NCBI GenBank assembly: GCA_041658405.1
Contig: JBBAAG010000002.1
Span: 62,001 to 126,000, forward strand
From: Elusimicrobiota bacterium
GTDB taxonomy: Bacteria; Elusimicrobiota; UBA5214; JBBAAG01
DNA: 64,000 nucleotides
Direction of reading: 5' to 3'
A program made the translations under genes and the position numbers. Numbering within the stretch: position 1 is the stretch's first letter; each line of letters starts with the position of its first letter. Below are positions 15,483 through 24,853 of this stretch, piece by piece. Below the pieces are notes generated by a model. It saw nothing but the letters and a program-made list of their open reading frames with translations, made no database searches and was not told the DNA's origin.

Positions 15483-16775
15483 ATGAAAAATAATATGAGA
15501 TTGATACTGAAACCAATATTTTTGTTTTACATTATGCTGCAATCAGTAGCAATGTTAAGCGAAGCGCCTAACGGGATGACATATCAGGGGCGTTACCGTG
15601 AAAATGGTGTTTTTATCTCAGGAACCCGTGCGTTTCTTTTCAAAATATCAAATAACGATGGCGCTTCTGTATACTGGCGTTCTCCCATTGTGAATTTATC
15701 TATAGAAAAAGGGTTGTTCAGTTATACCCTTCTTTGTTCTACGGGAATAAATTGGAGTGACACACAACCGTTTATAGAAGTAAGGGTTGGCCCCGCCGGT
15801 TCAGCTGAAGGACAGTTGACTGTATTAGCTCCCCGGGAACAGTTGATGGGTGCAGCGTATTCATATTTTGCATCTACTACTACGTATTCACAAAAAACCG
15901 GGGCTGGTACTGCAAATAATTATCCTGCAAAATTTGTTGCAGCTGATCAGGTAGGAAATTCTTCTACGATATACGATAACGGCAGTGTGGCAATCGGTAA
16001 TGCATCACCGGCAAACAAGCTTGATGTTGAAGGCAGTTGCGCAATCGGTGCGACGTATTCCGGTACGTCGGCTGCGCCGAATAACGGGTTGATTGTGGAA
16101 GGTAATACTGGGATTGGGACAAGTAGTCCACAAAACAAACTTGATATTGAAGGTGCAGTAGCAGTTGGCGCAACATATTCGGGTACATCAGCCGCGCCAA
16201 GTAACGGGTTAATAGTAGAAGGTAAAGTGGGGATCGGTATGACAAATCCTTCTGCAACATTGGACATAAAAACCGGTTCAGGGAATACGTATTCACTGAA
16301 ATTGTCTAGTAACAACGGGACAGAGTTGATGTCAGTAACACAAAGCGGCACTCTTTCGGGCTACGGAATTTTGCCGATAGGCGTAATTATGGCTTGGCAT
16401 AAATCATTAACCGGTGTTCCGGCGTTACCTTCCGGCTGGGTGGAATGTAGCGGGCAAGTATTATCAGATGCGGCTTCGGTTTATAATGGCCAAACAATAC
16501 CTAATTTGAACAGTCAGGTCTATGCTGGCAGTAGAGGACGGTATATTCGAGGGGGAACAACTTCAGGTTCCACAAACGCGTCAACACGGTATTCCGGGAA
16601 TGGAACCCAATATACCGGAGTGAATACTGCAAATTATTACGGTGGAAACATTCTGGGATATTTTTATGATACCGAAAATGGTACAAAAAATTCATATAGT
16701 AGTGTCGATAATTTAGGTTATCCATATATACAAGTAGCAGCTATGACAGTGGTGTGGATTATGCGTGTGAAATAG
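15483..16775 (+). CDS. Fibre-like secreted protein, tail-collar type (triplet A, copy 3)
   Basis: 430 residues from the ATG at 15483, 8 bases after the previous stop. A GTG at 15453 inside the upstream gene is less likely. The signal peptide runs to about residue 25. The shared module has TYQGRYRENG and PREQL. The two GATYSGTSAAP repeats differ from the AGTSAGP version of copies 1 and 2. The collar-like domain has GWVECSGQVLSD, GQTIPNLN and RGRYIRGG, and the end is AMTVVWIMRVK. The repeats are diverged from copies 1 and 2, so the exchange seen there did not include this gene. Its role is presumed to be a surface fibre; the ligand is unknown. Confidence 0.8.
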   Translation: MKNNMRLILKPIFLFYIMLQSVAMLSEAPNGMTYQGRYRENGVFISGTRAFLFKISNNDGASVYWRSPIVNLSIEKGLFSYTLLCSTGINWSDTQPFIEVRVGPAGSAEGQLTVLAPREQLMGAAYSYFASTTTYSQKTGAGTANNYPAKFVAADQVGNSSTIYDNGSVAIGNASPANKLDVEGSCAIGATYSGTSAAPNNGLIVEGNTGIGTSSPQNKLDIEGAVAVGATYSGTSAAPSNGLIVEGKVGIGMTNPSATLDIKTGSGNTYSLKLSSNNGTELMSVTQSGTLSGYGILPIGVIMAWHKSLTGVPALPSGWVECSGQVLSDAASVYNGQTIPNLNSQVYAGSRGRYIRGGTTSGSTNASTRYSGNGTQYTGVNTANYYGGNILGYFYDTENGTKNSYSSVDNLGYPYIQVAAMTVVWIMRVK

Positions 16776-16889
16776 GATATTTATCCGCATCAAGTTTGCA
16801 GTGCTAAAAAAACAGGGCTACGGTTTCTATAAACACTTCTTATCAAAAATAATGCATATTTACTATAATATAAAACCAGGACGATAACG

Positions 16890-19800
16890 ATGAGAATAAA
16901 AAATACAATGTATAAAACTATATATCTGATCTGTCTGATAGCAACACTTCTTGTATCCAACTTTACCAGCGCCTGTCTCGCGGATTATACATTGACTGTA
17001 AATATAAACCTCGTTGGCAGTATTCCCGCACCTGAGAGTACTGTAGATACCATAAAATGCTGGGACTTAAACACCGAACCATTACCTCCAAAATCTGTGG
17101 TTACCACAACCGGTACCGCAACGATAATAATTTCTACTACCACACCGGTACAGCTGGGGGTTTTACTTACAGTACCGAATTTCGGTACTGTATATGTTTA
17201 TGCTGATAACAACGGTAACGGTTATACCAGTGCGGCAACTATAAACCTTGTATCCGCCGCAAAAGTTACACGGTATAACCGCGTGAAAGCAGCAACAACT
17301 GCTGCGATTACTGACGGTGTACCTTTACGTTCCGACTTTATGGCTGACGTTGAACGCGCAGGGGCTAATAGTATGTATACATCATTAGCGGAATCACTGA
17401 GGTTGGGGGAAGAACTGTCACTGGCAAAAGCGCGGTACCGTATGCAGAAAGCCGGGATGCCGAGGCAAAAATTTTTTTTCAGTGCAAATTCGTTCTCTCA
17501 TATGTACAACCCCACGGTATTCGACCCGTTGTTCAAGGATATGTTCAACTTCGGGACATCATTTTTTTATTGGGGTATGATCCAGGCGAGTTCAACTACA
17601 GCGATAGATTATGCGCGGGTAGATGCTGAAATAAACTTTGTCTCTTCATTTGCCACCCCGCGCCCCTGCGCGATTGTTTATTGGTACCCCACCTGGGCGG
17701 CCTCGTTGTCATTCACTGATCTAAAAACTAAATGCACAAGCCTTGTAACAGAATTTATTACACGTTACAAAAGTTATACCAAATATTTTGAGATTATCAA
17801 CGAACACCATGATGTCTATAACCCGAACAAGCTTACTCATGCGGAAGCGAACTCGTTGACGAAAGGATCGTTGTATGCTGCAAGGCAGGCAATGCCGGAC
17901 TGCCAGCGTATTGTCAACGTAACCTACATGTTTGCCGACTACGCAACAAAACCTAAGAGTACGAAAAGGTCGCCATTAAGGTATTTCAAGGAAATAATTG
18001 CTGATGGTTCGGTATTTGAGATCGTCGGGATACAAATGTATTATAACTCACAGGATATTTTTGAGATTGACAGAAAACTTGACCAGTACGCTGCACTGGG
18101 GAAGCCTATACATATTACAGAACAAAGCGCGCCATCAGAATCTATCCCTGACCCGCTCTGCGGGAAGCCGGATAAAGATCCCGGGCCAGGGTGGCATGGT
18201 GACTGGTCAGAGACAATGCAGGCTGACCGTATAGAACAGTTGTACACACTGTTTTATAGTAAGTCAGCGGTTGAAGCTATCGGCTGGTGGGACTTTATGG
18301 ACCTTGATACATACCAGCCGTGGAGCGGGTTAATCCGTCGTGACAATACGCCAAAACAAAGTTATACGCGCTTACTGGGATTACGTAAAAGTTATTGGTG
18401 TGACTATGATAAGAGCCCAAAATTAATCGTCACAAACCCGCCGGCGAAAGTGCATAAGGTCAATAACGGTATACCGATAACGTTTACTACCCCCGATACT
18501 CTGGACTTAACAAAATCTGTCTTAAAGTACCGTATAAAAGAGGGTACCGCGTGGTCAAACACATGGAATACCGTGGCAGTGGTAAGTACCGGCGGGATAG
18601 GGTACAGCGGGACTATACCGTCAAACGCAATAACCTCTGGGACAACATTATTCCAATGGCAGTTTGAGGTAGCAAACTCAACCGGATATTTTACGGTTAC
18701 ACCGTTGAAAACGTTTGATATCATAACCATCACTCCACCGACAAGTGTCAGTGTTAAAACAATCAGTGATGTGTACGATAAACTTAAAATCAGCTGGGCA
18801 GCATCAACTTCCGCGGGGATAAAGGATTATATGTTGTACCGGTCGGTAACTTCCGGCAGCGGGTATGTTAAAGTTGTATCCACAGGGATCGCACTCGGTG
18901 TTACCAGTTATTATGATTCCGGATTAGAGAGTAATAAATCGTATTACTACGTCCTTACCTCGCGTGATGAGTTAAATAACGAAAGCGCGTACTCAAAAGA
19001 AGCGTCCTCTACGACAGTAACGACAGACCTTACTGCCCCGGTGAATGTCAGCGTGTTAAGCTCAAAATGCAGTGAGCTCAGGATCGGGTGGACAGTGTCT
19101 ACTTCCGTAGTATTGAAGGATTACATTCTTTACAGATCAACCACCCCAGGCAGCGGATATGTAAAAATTACCTCTACCGGCATACCGCCGGGTGTTACCA
19201 GCTACGTTGATACCGGGTTGGGGAGTAATAAAGAGTATTACTATGTCCTTACTTCGCGGGATACAGGGAATAACGAAAGTGAATATTCAAATCAGGCAGC
19301 AGGAACTACAACCAACATTTTACCGCCCACAAATGTTTATGCGTTCAGTAGTAAACAGGGAGTAGTGACAATCGAATGGGCGGCATCAGTGTCGTCAGGG
19401 TTTAAGGACTACATCCTTTACCGTTCCACAAGTTCCGGCAGCGGGTATATCTCCGTGGTATCTACGGGGATAAGTTCTAATTCAACAATTTATTACGATA
19501 ACGGGTTGGAGGCTAACAAAAAGTATTACTACGCGCTTATTACCAGGGATGCGTTGAATAAGGAAAGCCAGTATTCAAACGAAACATCATTTACTGTCAT
19601 TGACCTCTCACCCCCGGTAAATGTTAGTGCAAAAGTTGTTAGTAATAAATGCGGGGAGTTAATAATTGAATGGGAAGAATCTTCTTCTACCGGCGTTAAG
19701 GATTATATTCTTTACCGGTCGTTATCTCCTGGCAGCGGGTATGTTTGTGTGGTATCGACTGGAATAGACGCTGATGCAAATAGTTATATTGATTCAGGGT

Positions 19801-21431
19801 TAGAGAATAACAGAAAGTATTATTACGTTCTCACCGCACGGGATATGCTTGACGGAGAAAGTGCGTATTCAAACATAGCGTCTTCAACGACGATAGCGTT
19901 ACAATTAAAAATCCCGTCGGGCCTTACCGTAACAAACGCGGGGCTTGGTACGCAGTTGAACCTTGTGTGGGCTATAAATACTGAACTGGACTTCAGTAAA
20001 TACGCGGTGTATCGGAATATTACAAACAACTATATTACCTCGGTATTGATCTCAACTGTTACAGTGAATAGTTATAGCGATAAGGGTTTGGTTAATAACA
20101 CAACCTACTATTACTGGCTCCGCGCGTTTAATACCAACGGGGATGGGACACAGTATTCTTTACCTGCTTATGGTTTTATACCGTACTCCAGCACTGCAAC
20201 GGTAACCGTCCCGGTCCCTGAATGGATAAGTTCTACTGACGAAAAAACAGGCGGTGTATTAACGCTTAATTGGGAAATGTCGGATACTATAAGCGCGATT
20301 GTGGCGTTCAATATTTACCGCGCAACCGCAAAACCCGGCCCGTATAAATTTATCACTAACGTAACGCGTGTATCCGGTAATCCCGCATACCAGGCGTATC
20401 AGGATACAAACTTGATTAATAACACAAGTTATTACTATAAATTAACTGCCGTGGATAACCGCGGGAATGAAAGTAGTAAGTCCGCTGATCTTACGGGGTA
20501 TCCAACAATTGGAAGCAGCGGGGATAATATCCCGCCAAGTGTGCCGACAGGGTTGACGATAACGCCGTTGCCGGAAGGGTACAGTTTGTTTATCGAGTGG
20601 AAAGCTAATACGGATACCGGCTTAAAAGAGTATATGGTCTACCGCGCGGAAGAGTATAACGGTACGTATATCCCGATATTCAATACTTTACCAAACAAGC
20701 TTTCTTTTACGGATACACAACTTGAGAATGAGGTTACGTATTACTACAGAATCGCGGCAGTGGATACCAGCCAGAACAGCAGCGATTATTCCGCAGTTGT
20801 CTCCGGGATACCGCATGACGAAACTCCGCCAGTAATTTCATGCGTAACAATCTTGCCGATAACCGTGATGGAAGGGACAAAGATTAGAATTACGTTTGTG
20901 ATAGACGAACAAACTGAATGCAAGGTCGTACCTGTTGTTAAGGTGAACAATAATCTTGCAACTTACGAAAACGGATACGTTGATATTCTTGGGAATTATG
21001 TGGATTACAGTTACGGTTATGTCGTGACAAAAGAAGATTTGTTGTACGGCCGTCCGCTGGAAGTAAAGATCAGCGCGCAAAATACCAGCGGGCAAGTAAG
21101 TTCTGTCACCAAAAACATTGCGGTGTTTGTTACTGTAGAAGAAAACACAACAAGCGTTATGCCCAATATTATACGGCTAAACCAGTCTGACACCAAACTT
21201 GTGATACAGTATAGGTTGATGGAAGACGCGGCATACGCGCGGGTTGAAGTATACAATACTGCCGGTGAACTCGTACGGTCGTTACCGGTAAACTCCCCTA
21301 CCCGCGGGGTGTCAGCGGTTGAATGGGATGGGAAGAACGATAACGGCGAACCCGTGGCATCAGGGATATACCTTGTGCAGTTCATATCTGATATCTACAA
21401 AAACACCAAAAAAGTTGTGGTGATAAAGTAA
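16890..21431 (+). CDS. Secreted GH10-like glycoside hydrolase with fibronectin III repeats and FlgD-like end
   Basis: 1513 residues. Signal peptide (1-31) and a small beta domain (~32-110) precede a hydrolase-like TIM-barrel region (~120-510). FEIINEHHD places N304-E305 like the acid/base site of GH10 xylanases, and HITEQSAPSE places E411 like the nucleophile. GWWDFMD follows. Then come about seven fibronectin III domains (~610-1315), the first four nearly the same at DNA level (DYILYRS, GSGYV, NKEYYYVLTSRD), another beta domain, and a FlgD-like sorting domain (~1430-1513: VEVYNTAGELV, WDGKNDNGEPVASGIYL). It is probably a surface-displayed or secreted polysaccharide hydrolase, but the substrate is not assignable. 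AGGA precedes the ATG. A TATAAT (16864-16869) lies just upstream without a good -35. Confidence 0.75.
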   Translation: MRIKNTMYKTIYLICLIATLLVSNFTSACLADYTLTVNINLVGSIPAPESTVDTIKCWDLNTEPLPPKSVVTTTGTATIIISTTTPVQLGVLLTVPNFGTVYVYADNNGNGYTSAATINLVSAAKVTRYNRVKAATTAAITDGVPLRSDFMADVERAGANSMYTSLAESLRLGEELSLAKARYRMQKAGMPRQKFFFSANSFSHMYNPTVFDPLFKDMFNFGTSFFYWGMIQASSTTAIDYARVDAEINFVSSFATPRPCAIVYWYPTWAASLSFTDLKTKCTSLVTEFITRYKSYTKYFEIINEHHDVYNPNKLTHAEANSLTKGSLYAARQAMPDCQRIVNVTYMFADYATKPKSTKRSPLRYFKEIIADGSVFEIVGIQMYYNSQDIFEIDRKLDQYAALGKPIHITEQSAPSESIPDPLCGKPDKDPGPGWHGDWSETMQADRIEQLYTLFYSKSAVEAIGWWDFMDLDTYQPWSGLIRRDNTPKQSYTRLLGLRKSYWCDYDKSPKLIVTNPPAKVHKVNNGIPITFTTPDTLDLTKSVLKYRIKEGTAWSNTWNTVAVVSTGGIGYSGTIPSNAITSGTTLFQWQFEVANSTGYFTVTPLKTFDIITITPPTSVSVKTISDVYDKLKISWAASTSAGIKDYMLYRSVTSGSGYVKVVSTGIALGVTSYYDSGLESNKSYYYVLTSRDELNNESAYSKEASSTTVTTDLTAPVNVSVLSSKCSELRIGWTVSTSVVLKDYILYRSTTPGSGYVKITSTGIPPGVTSYVDTGLGSNKEYYYVLTSRDTGNNESEYSNQAAGTTTNILPPTNVYAFSSKQGVVTIEWAASVSSGFKDYILYRSTSSGSGYISVVSTGISSNSTIYYDNGLEANKKYYYALITRDALNKESQYSNETSFTVIDLSPPVNVSAKVVSNKCGELIIEWEESSSTGVKDYILYRSLSPGSGYVCVVSTGIDADANSYIDSGLENNRKYYYVLTARDMLDGESAYSNIASSTTIALQLKIPSGLTVTNAGLGTQLNLVWAINTELDFSKYAVYRNITNNYITSVLISTVTVNSYSDKGLVNNTTYYYWLRAFNTNGDGTQYSLPAYGFIPYSSTATVTVPVPEWISSTDEKTGGVLTLNWEMSDTISAIVAFNIYRATAKPGPYKFITNVTRVSGNPAYQAYQDTNLINNTSYYYKLTAVDNRGNESSKSADLTGYPTIGSSGDNIPPSVPTGLTITPLPEGYSLFIEWKANTDTGLKEYMVYRAEEYNGTYIPIFNTLPNKLSFTDTQLENEVTYYYRIAAVDTSQNSSDYSAVVSGIPHDETPPVISCVTILPITVMEGTKIRITFVIDEQTECKVVPVVKVNNNLATYENGYVDILGNYVDYSYGYVVTKEDLLYGRPLEVKISAQNTSGQVSSVTKNIAVFVTVEENTTSVMPNIIRLNQSDTKLVIQYRLMEDAAYARVEVYNTAGELVRSLPVNSPTRGVSAVEWDGKNDNGEPVASGIYLVQFISDIYKNTKKVVVIK

Positions 21432-21442
21432 AACATTATTAG

Positions 21443-21471
21443 TTGACAATTACTGCATTTATCACTATACT
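21443..21471 (+). promoter_or_regulatory. Sigma-70-type promoter of the second fibre triplet
   Basis: TTGACA at 21443-21448, a 17-base spacer, TATACT at 21466-21471. The surrounding ~50 bases match the promoter at 31082 in about 45 of 50 positions, spacer included, so the two upstream regions were duplicated together with their genes. Confidence 0.8.
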
Positions 21472-21491
21472 TTTAATAAAGAGTTTAGGGT

Positions 21492-21520
21492 TTGACTATA
21501 TAAAATAAACCGTTTATTAT
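21492..21520 (+). promoter_or_regulatory. Second, downstream promoter of the same triplet
   Basis: TTGACT at 21492-21497, a 17-base spacer, TATTAT at 21515-21520, 49 bases after the first promoter. A start of transcription near 21527 would give a very short leader before the ATG at 21536, so the upstream promoter may be the main one. Confidence 0.45.
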
Positions 21521-21535
21521 AATAGAGGGTTTTGG

Positions 21536-23173
21536 ATGAATAGAAAAAAAATCAAAGCTGTTTTGGTAACATTATTGTTGTTTGTTATCACAACACTGTC
21601 ATTTCACAAAATATACTCTGCAGTTGCAACCGGGATGAACTACCAGGGCCGGTATAAAGAAGCAGGGTCGTATATAACAGGGACACGTGCATTCCGGTTC
21701 CGTATCACAGATGAAGCCGGGACGGTTAAGTGGACCAGTAAAATTGTTGACCTATCGCTTGACCGCGGGATGTTTAACTATGTCCTCCATTGTTCCACAG
21801 CAGTAGTATGGGAATCCGTAACGCCGTATGTAGAAGTTTTGGTAGGCCCTGCGGGATCAACACTTGACGCAGAGCTCACAGTTCTGACACCCCGGGAGAA
21901 ACTGCAGGCAGGTGCGTATGCGTATTACATATCCTCCACCACATATTCTCAACGTATTGCCGCGGGTACCGGCGGCGGGGCGGCTGATAAGGCTGCAAAG
22001 TTTACCGCAGCATTGACATTAGGCGATTCAATAATACAGGATAACGGGACAAACGCAGGAATAAGTGTCGCTCCTGATTCACGGTTCAAACTTCAGGTGG
22101 ACGGTTCTAATATCCGTGTGAAAGATCAGGTATATATCGGTAGTGAAGGAACTATGCTTAACGGTACAAACCAGGGCGGGTCAATCGAGCTTGGCCCCAC
22201 AACAGGTTCCGGGCAGACGCCCTACATAGATTTTCATTACGGTAAAGATTCGTTTGAAAATTACAATGTTCGGGTAATAAACGACGCAGATGGGCAGTTG
22301 ACTTTTACAGGTGATGTATATACCACCGGTAAGTTCGGGATGGCATTAACCACTCCGTCAGACGCTCTTGACCTTGGAAGTAATTATCTGCGGTTAGGGA
22401 CGGCTAGTGATTACCAGCGCTTGTCAGGTAATACCTACGGCGTTTCTGTCATTGACGACGATGTAGCAGACGGTGTATTACGCCTGGGCGAAGTCTGGGG
22501 TGCTATGGGATTATTTTCCGGTGATAGCGGGGCGTATGATTTAAACCTTTGTGCGCCGTCAGGGAAAGCTGTGGCTATAGGAGCTAATAACACGAGCCCG
22601 CTTACCTCCCCGGGATTGTACGTAGCAAGTGATAACAAAGTCGGGATTGGTACAACCGACCCCGGGACGTATAAAGTTAAAGTTTCGGGTACTGCAAACT
22701 TTTCGTCTACTCTTACCGTCGGGACATCAGTCACCGCTGCGGGGTATGTTAAAAGTTTGTCGGAAGGCGTGTATTCCTATTATGAAACAGGAACCAGTGA
22801 TGTGTGGAATAATACTGTTGGCAATACAATGCTGTTCAGGTACGAGGCATGGAATCTAGGCGGGTGGAATGATGCTAATACTGAATATAGTGCACCTGTG
22901 GCGGGGTACTACCTTTTTGCGTCGCTGGTTACTACTACTCCAACGGAAGATATGCGGTTTATCTGTGATGTATATGTCAATGGCACAGCTACCTGGCGTG
23001 ATTCCCCGCATTCTAGTATATACGTTCTTAACGCAGCACAGACTGGAGTTTTACACCTGAATGCCAATGACCACGTGATAATAACTGTTGATGATGAAGA
23101 TGGTGGGGCGAATTATTCCACTATAGCGGATTATGCTACATTTATGACACTGTTTTTGTTGAAGGCGGATTGA
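21536..23173 (+). CDS. Fibre-like secreted protein, C1q-like type (triplet B, copy 1)
   Basis: 545 residues. The signal peptide (~1-30) is close in sequence to that of the gene at 31173 (KAVL/F, TTLS, YSAV). The shared module has NYQGRYKEAG and a PREKL motif. A middle part carries IELGPTTG, YIDFHYG, a YNVRVIND motif and VGIGTTDP repeats. The last ~135 residues look like a C1q/TNF-type jelly roll: a YSAPVAGYYLF strand, VNGTATW, ending FMTLFLLKAD. C1q-like domains trimerise and bind ligands. AGAGGG precedes the ATG at 21536. It is the first gene after two promoters. Surface fibre role inferred. Confidence 0.75.
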   Translation: MNRKKIKAVLVTLLLFVITTLSFHKIYSAVATGMNYQGRYKEAGSYITGTRAFRFRITDEAGTVKWTSKIVDLSLDRGMFNYVLHCSTAVVWESVTPYVEVLVGPAGSTLDAELTVLTPREKLQAGAYAYYISSTTYSQRIAAGTGGGAADKAAKFTAALTLGDSIIQDNGTNAGISVAPDSRFKLQVDGSNIRVKDQVYIGSEGTMLNGTNQGGSIELGPTTGSGQTPYIDFHYGKDSFENYNVRVINDADGQLTFTGDVYTTGKFGMALTTPSDALDLGSNYLRLGTASDYQRLSGNTYGVSVIDDDVADGVLRLGEVWGAMGLFSGDSGAYDLNLCAPSGKAVAIGANNTSPLTSPGLYVASDNKVGIGTTDPGTYKVKVSGTANFSSTLTVGTSVTAAGYVKSLSEGVYSYYETGTSDVWNNTVGNTMLFRYEAWNLGGWNDANTEYSAPVAGYYLFASLVTTTPTEDMRFICDVYVNGTATWRDSPHSSIYVLNAAQTGVLHLNANDHVIITVDDEDGGANYSTIADYATFMTLFLLKAD

Positions 23174-23181
23174 AGGAATAT

Positions 23182-24849
23182 ATGGGTATGAACAGCAATT
23201 ATTACAGGTTCACAGTTTTTTGTACTGTATTTATGGTACTATCTCCATTGATATTCCTTCCGCCAGTGCTTAATTCCGAAGTTCCATCAGGGATTAACTA
23301 CCAGGGGCGGTACAAAGAAGCTGGGGCGTATATTTCCGGAGTGAGAGTTTTCAGGTTCAAGATCACGAACAGCGGCGGGGGGACTGTATATTACGATTCT
23401 GGTGAAGTGTCATTGGAAGTTGAGAGCGGTTTATTCCGGTACGTTTTATACTGCGGCCCAAGCGTGGACTGGTGGGATGCTGCGATTGAACCGTATATAG
23501 AAGTTTATGTTGGCGTAAGCGCAGCTGATGTTCAGCTATATACCCGTGAACGTATACTTTCCCGAGCGTACGCGTTCTACGCAACCTCTGCGACATATGC
23601 GAATACTACAGGTGACGGAAATAGCCCGTACCTCGTGAGATGGAGCGCTGCGAATACTGTCGGGCAGTCAACTGTCATTTCTGACAATGGTACAAATATT
23701 GGGATTAGTTCCACCACACCGGATGCAAAACTTGAGATAAACGGTAGCGCGCGATTGGGCAGTTACGCCGTGTTTTTTGGTACCGCTGATGCGCAGTATA
23801 AAATTGACCAGGGCGGCGCGCTTGAGCTTGGCCCGAGTACGGCAACTTATGCGATACCGTATATTGATTTCCATTACGGTACCGGTTCAAGTCAGGATTA
23901 TAATATCCGTATGATAAACGACAGAAACGGTGCGTTGTCCATATATTCCGCATTATCTACCGGCCCGACGGTATATTTCAGCGGGAATATTCAGTTAGGC
24001 GACACTGCGCCGGGTGATAAAGTCGACCTTGGCTCAAACTACGCGCGGTTTTACGACGCGTACCGTGTCTTTTATAACCGCGTAACATCCGGTGCGTCGG
24101 GGATTCATATATACGCAACTACTGACTTGGCAACCTACGGGCCGTTACGTGCAGGGGTTGTGTACAGCGGGTTGGGTTTATATTCCGGTGACAGTACAGC
24201 GTATAATCTGCATTTAGTGGGCGGTGCGGGGTATGGCACGTTGTTGCAGGGAGGGAATATCAATCCGGCAACTTCCATCGGGATTTATGTTAATTCATCA
24301 CAGAATGTTGGGATCGGGACAAGTGCACCGGCCTATAAACTTGACGTCAACGGCGCTGCGGAAGTTACCACGTTTTTTGAAGGAGCGGGAAATATTACTT
24401 CTTCAGCTCATGTCAAAGGTAAATGGTCTGCTTTCCGGGCGTATAAAACAGGATCGCAGCTGAATTTAGTAACCGGCGGCGGCGGGGCGGTGGTGTGTGA
24501 TTATGCAGAGTCGTTTGATGTCAACGGCGATTTTGACCCGACAACAGATACATATGTCGCGCCGGTAGCGGGATATTATTTCTTTGCTGCGTTTCAACAA
24601 TTCGCGGAAGTAGTGGATGAGAAACCGTATGGGTTAAAATTAACCGCTGGGGGTGTGGATGTAGCACGGAATTATTCGTATTCTGCGGAAGCTACCGGTG
24701 TAACTTGCCGGTTAGCTACGATCGTTCATCTTGACTCCGGTGACGGTGTGCAGGTGAAAGCATGGCAGGAATCGGGAGTGAATACAGTTGATTTGTACTC
24801 GTCAGCAATGGACGGCGGGTTCTCCGGATTTTTAATCAGGGCGGATTAA
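23182..24849 (+). CDS. Fibre-like secreted protein, C1q-like type (triplet B, copy 2)
   Basis: 555 residues from the ATG at 23182, with AAGGA just upstream. A TTG at 23170 overlaps the previous stop, and the ATG at 23188 is also possible. The signal peptide ends near LNSEV. The shared module has NYQGRYKEAG, but the usual PREQL site is YTRERIL. The middle part has LELGPSTA, YIDFHYG and VGIGTSAP. The C-terminal jelly-roll-like domain has YVAPVAGYYFF and ends FSGFLIRAD. The module layout matches copy 1, but the sequence is well diverged, so ligand or partner differences are likely. Confidence 0.75.
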   Translation: MGMNSNYYRFTVFCTVFMVLSPLIFLPPVLNSEVPSGINYQGRYKEAGAYISGVRVFRFKITNSGGGTVYYDSGEVSLEVESGLFRYVLYCGPSVDWWDAAIEPYIEVYVGVSAADVQLYTRERILSRAYAFYATSATYANTTGDGNSPYLVRWSAANTVGQSTVISDNGTNIGISSTTPDAKLEINGSARLGSYAVFFGTADAQYKIDQGGALELGPSTATYAIPYIDFHYGTGSSQDYNIRMINDRNGALSIYSALSTGPTVYFSGNIQLGDTAPGDKVDLGSNYARFYDAYRVFYNRVTSGASGIHIYATTDLATYGPLRAGVVYSGLGLYSGDSTAYNLHLVGGAGYGTLLQGGNINPATSIGIYVNSSQNVGIGTSAPAYKLDVNGAAEVTTFFEGAGNITSSAHVKGKWSAFRAYKTGSQLNLVTGGGGAVVCDYAESFDVNGDFDPTTDTYVAPVAGYYFFAAFQQFAEVVDEKPYGLKLTAGGVDVARNYSYSAEATGVTCRLATIVHLDSGDGVQVKAWQESGVNTVDLYSSAMDGGFSGFLIRAD

Positions 24850-24853
24850 CAAA

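Noticed and set aside
12896..16775. Prophage or phage tail region, because of tail-collar-like domains and tail-fibre repeats.
   Set aside because: The proteins carry N-terminal signal peptides, occur as triplicated paralogues, and no capsid, portal, terminase, tape measure, lysis or integrase gene is present.
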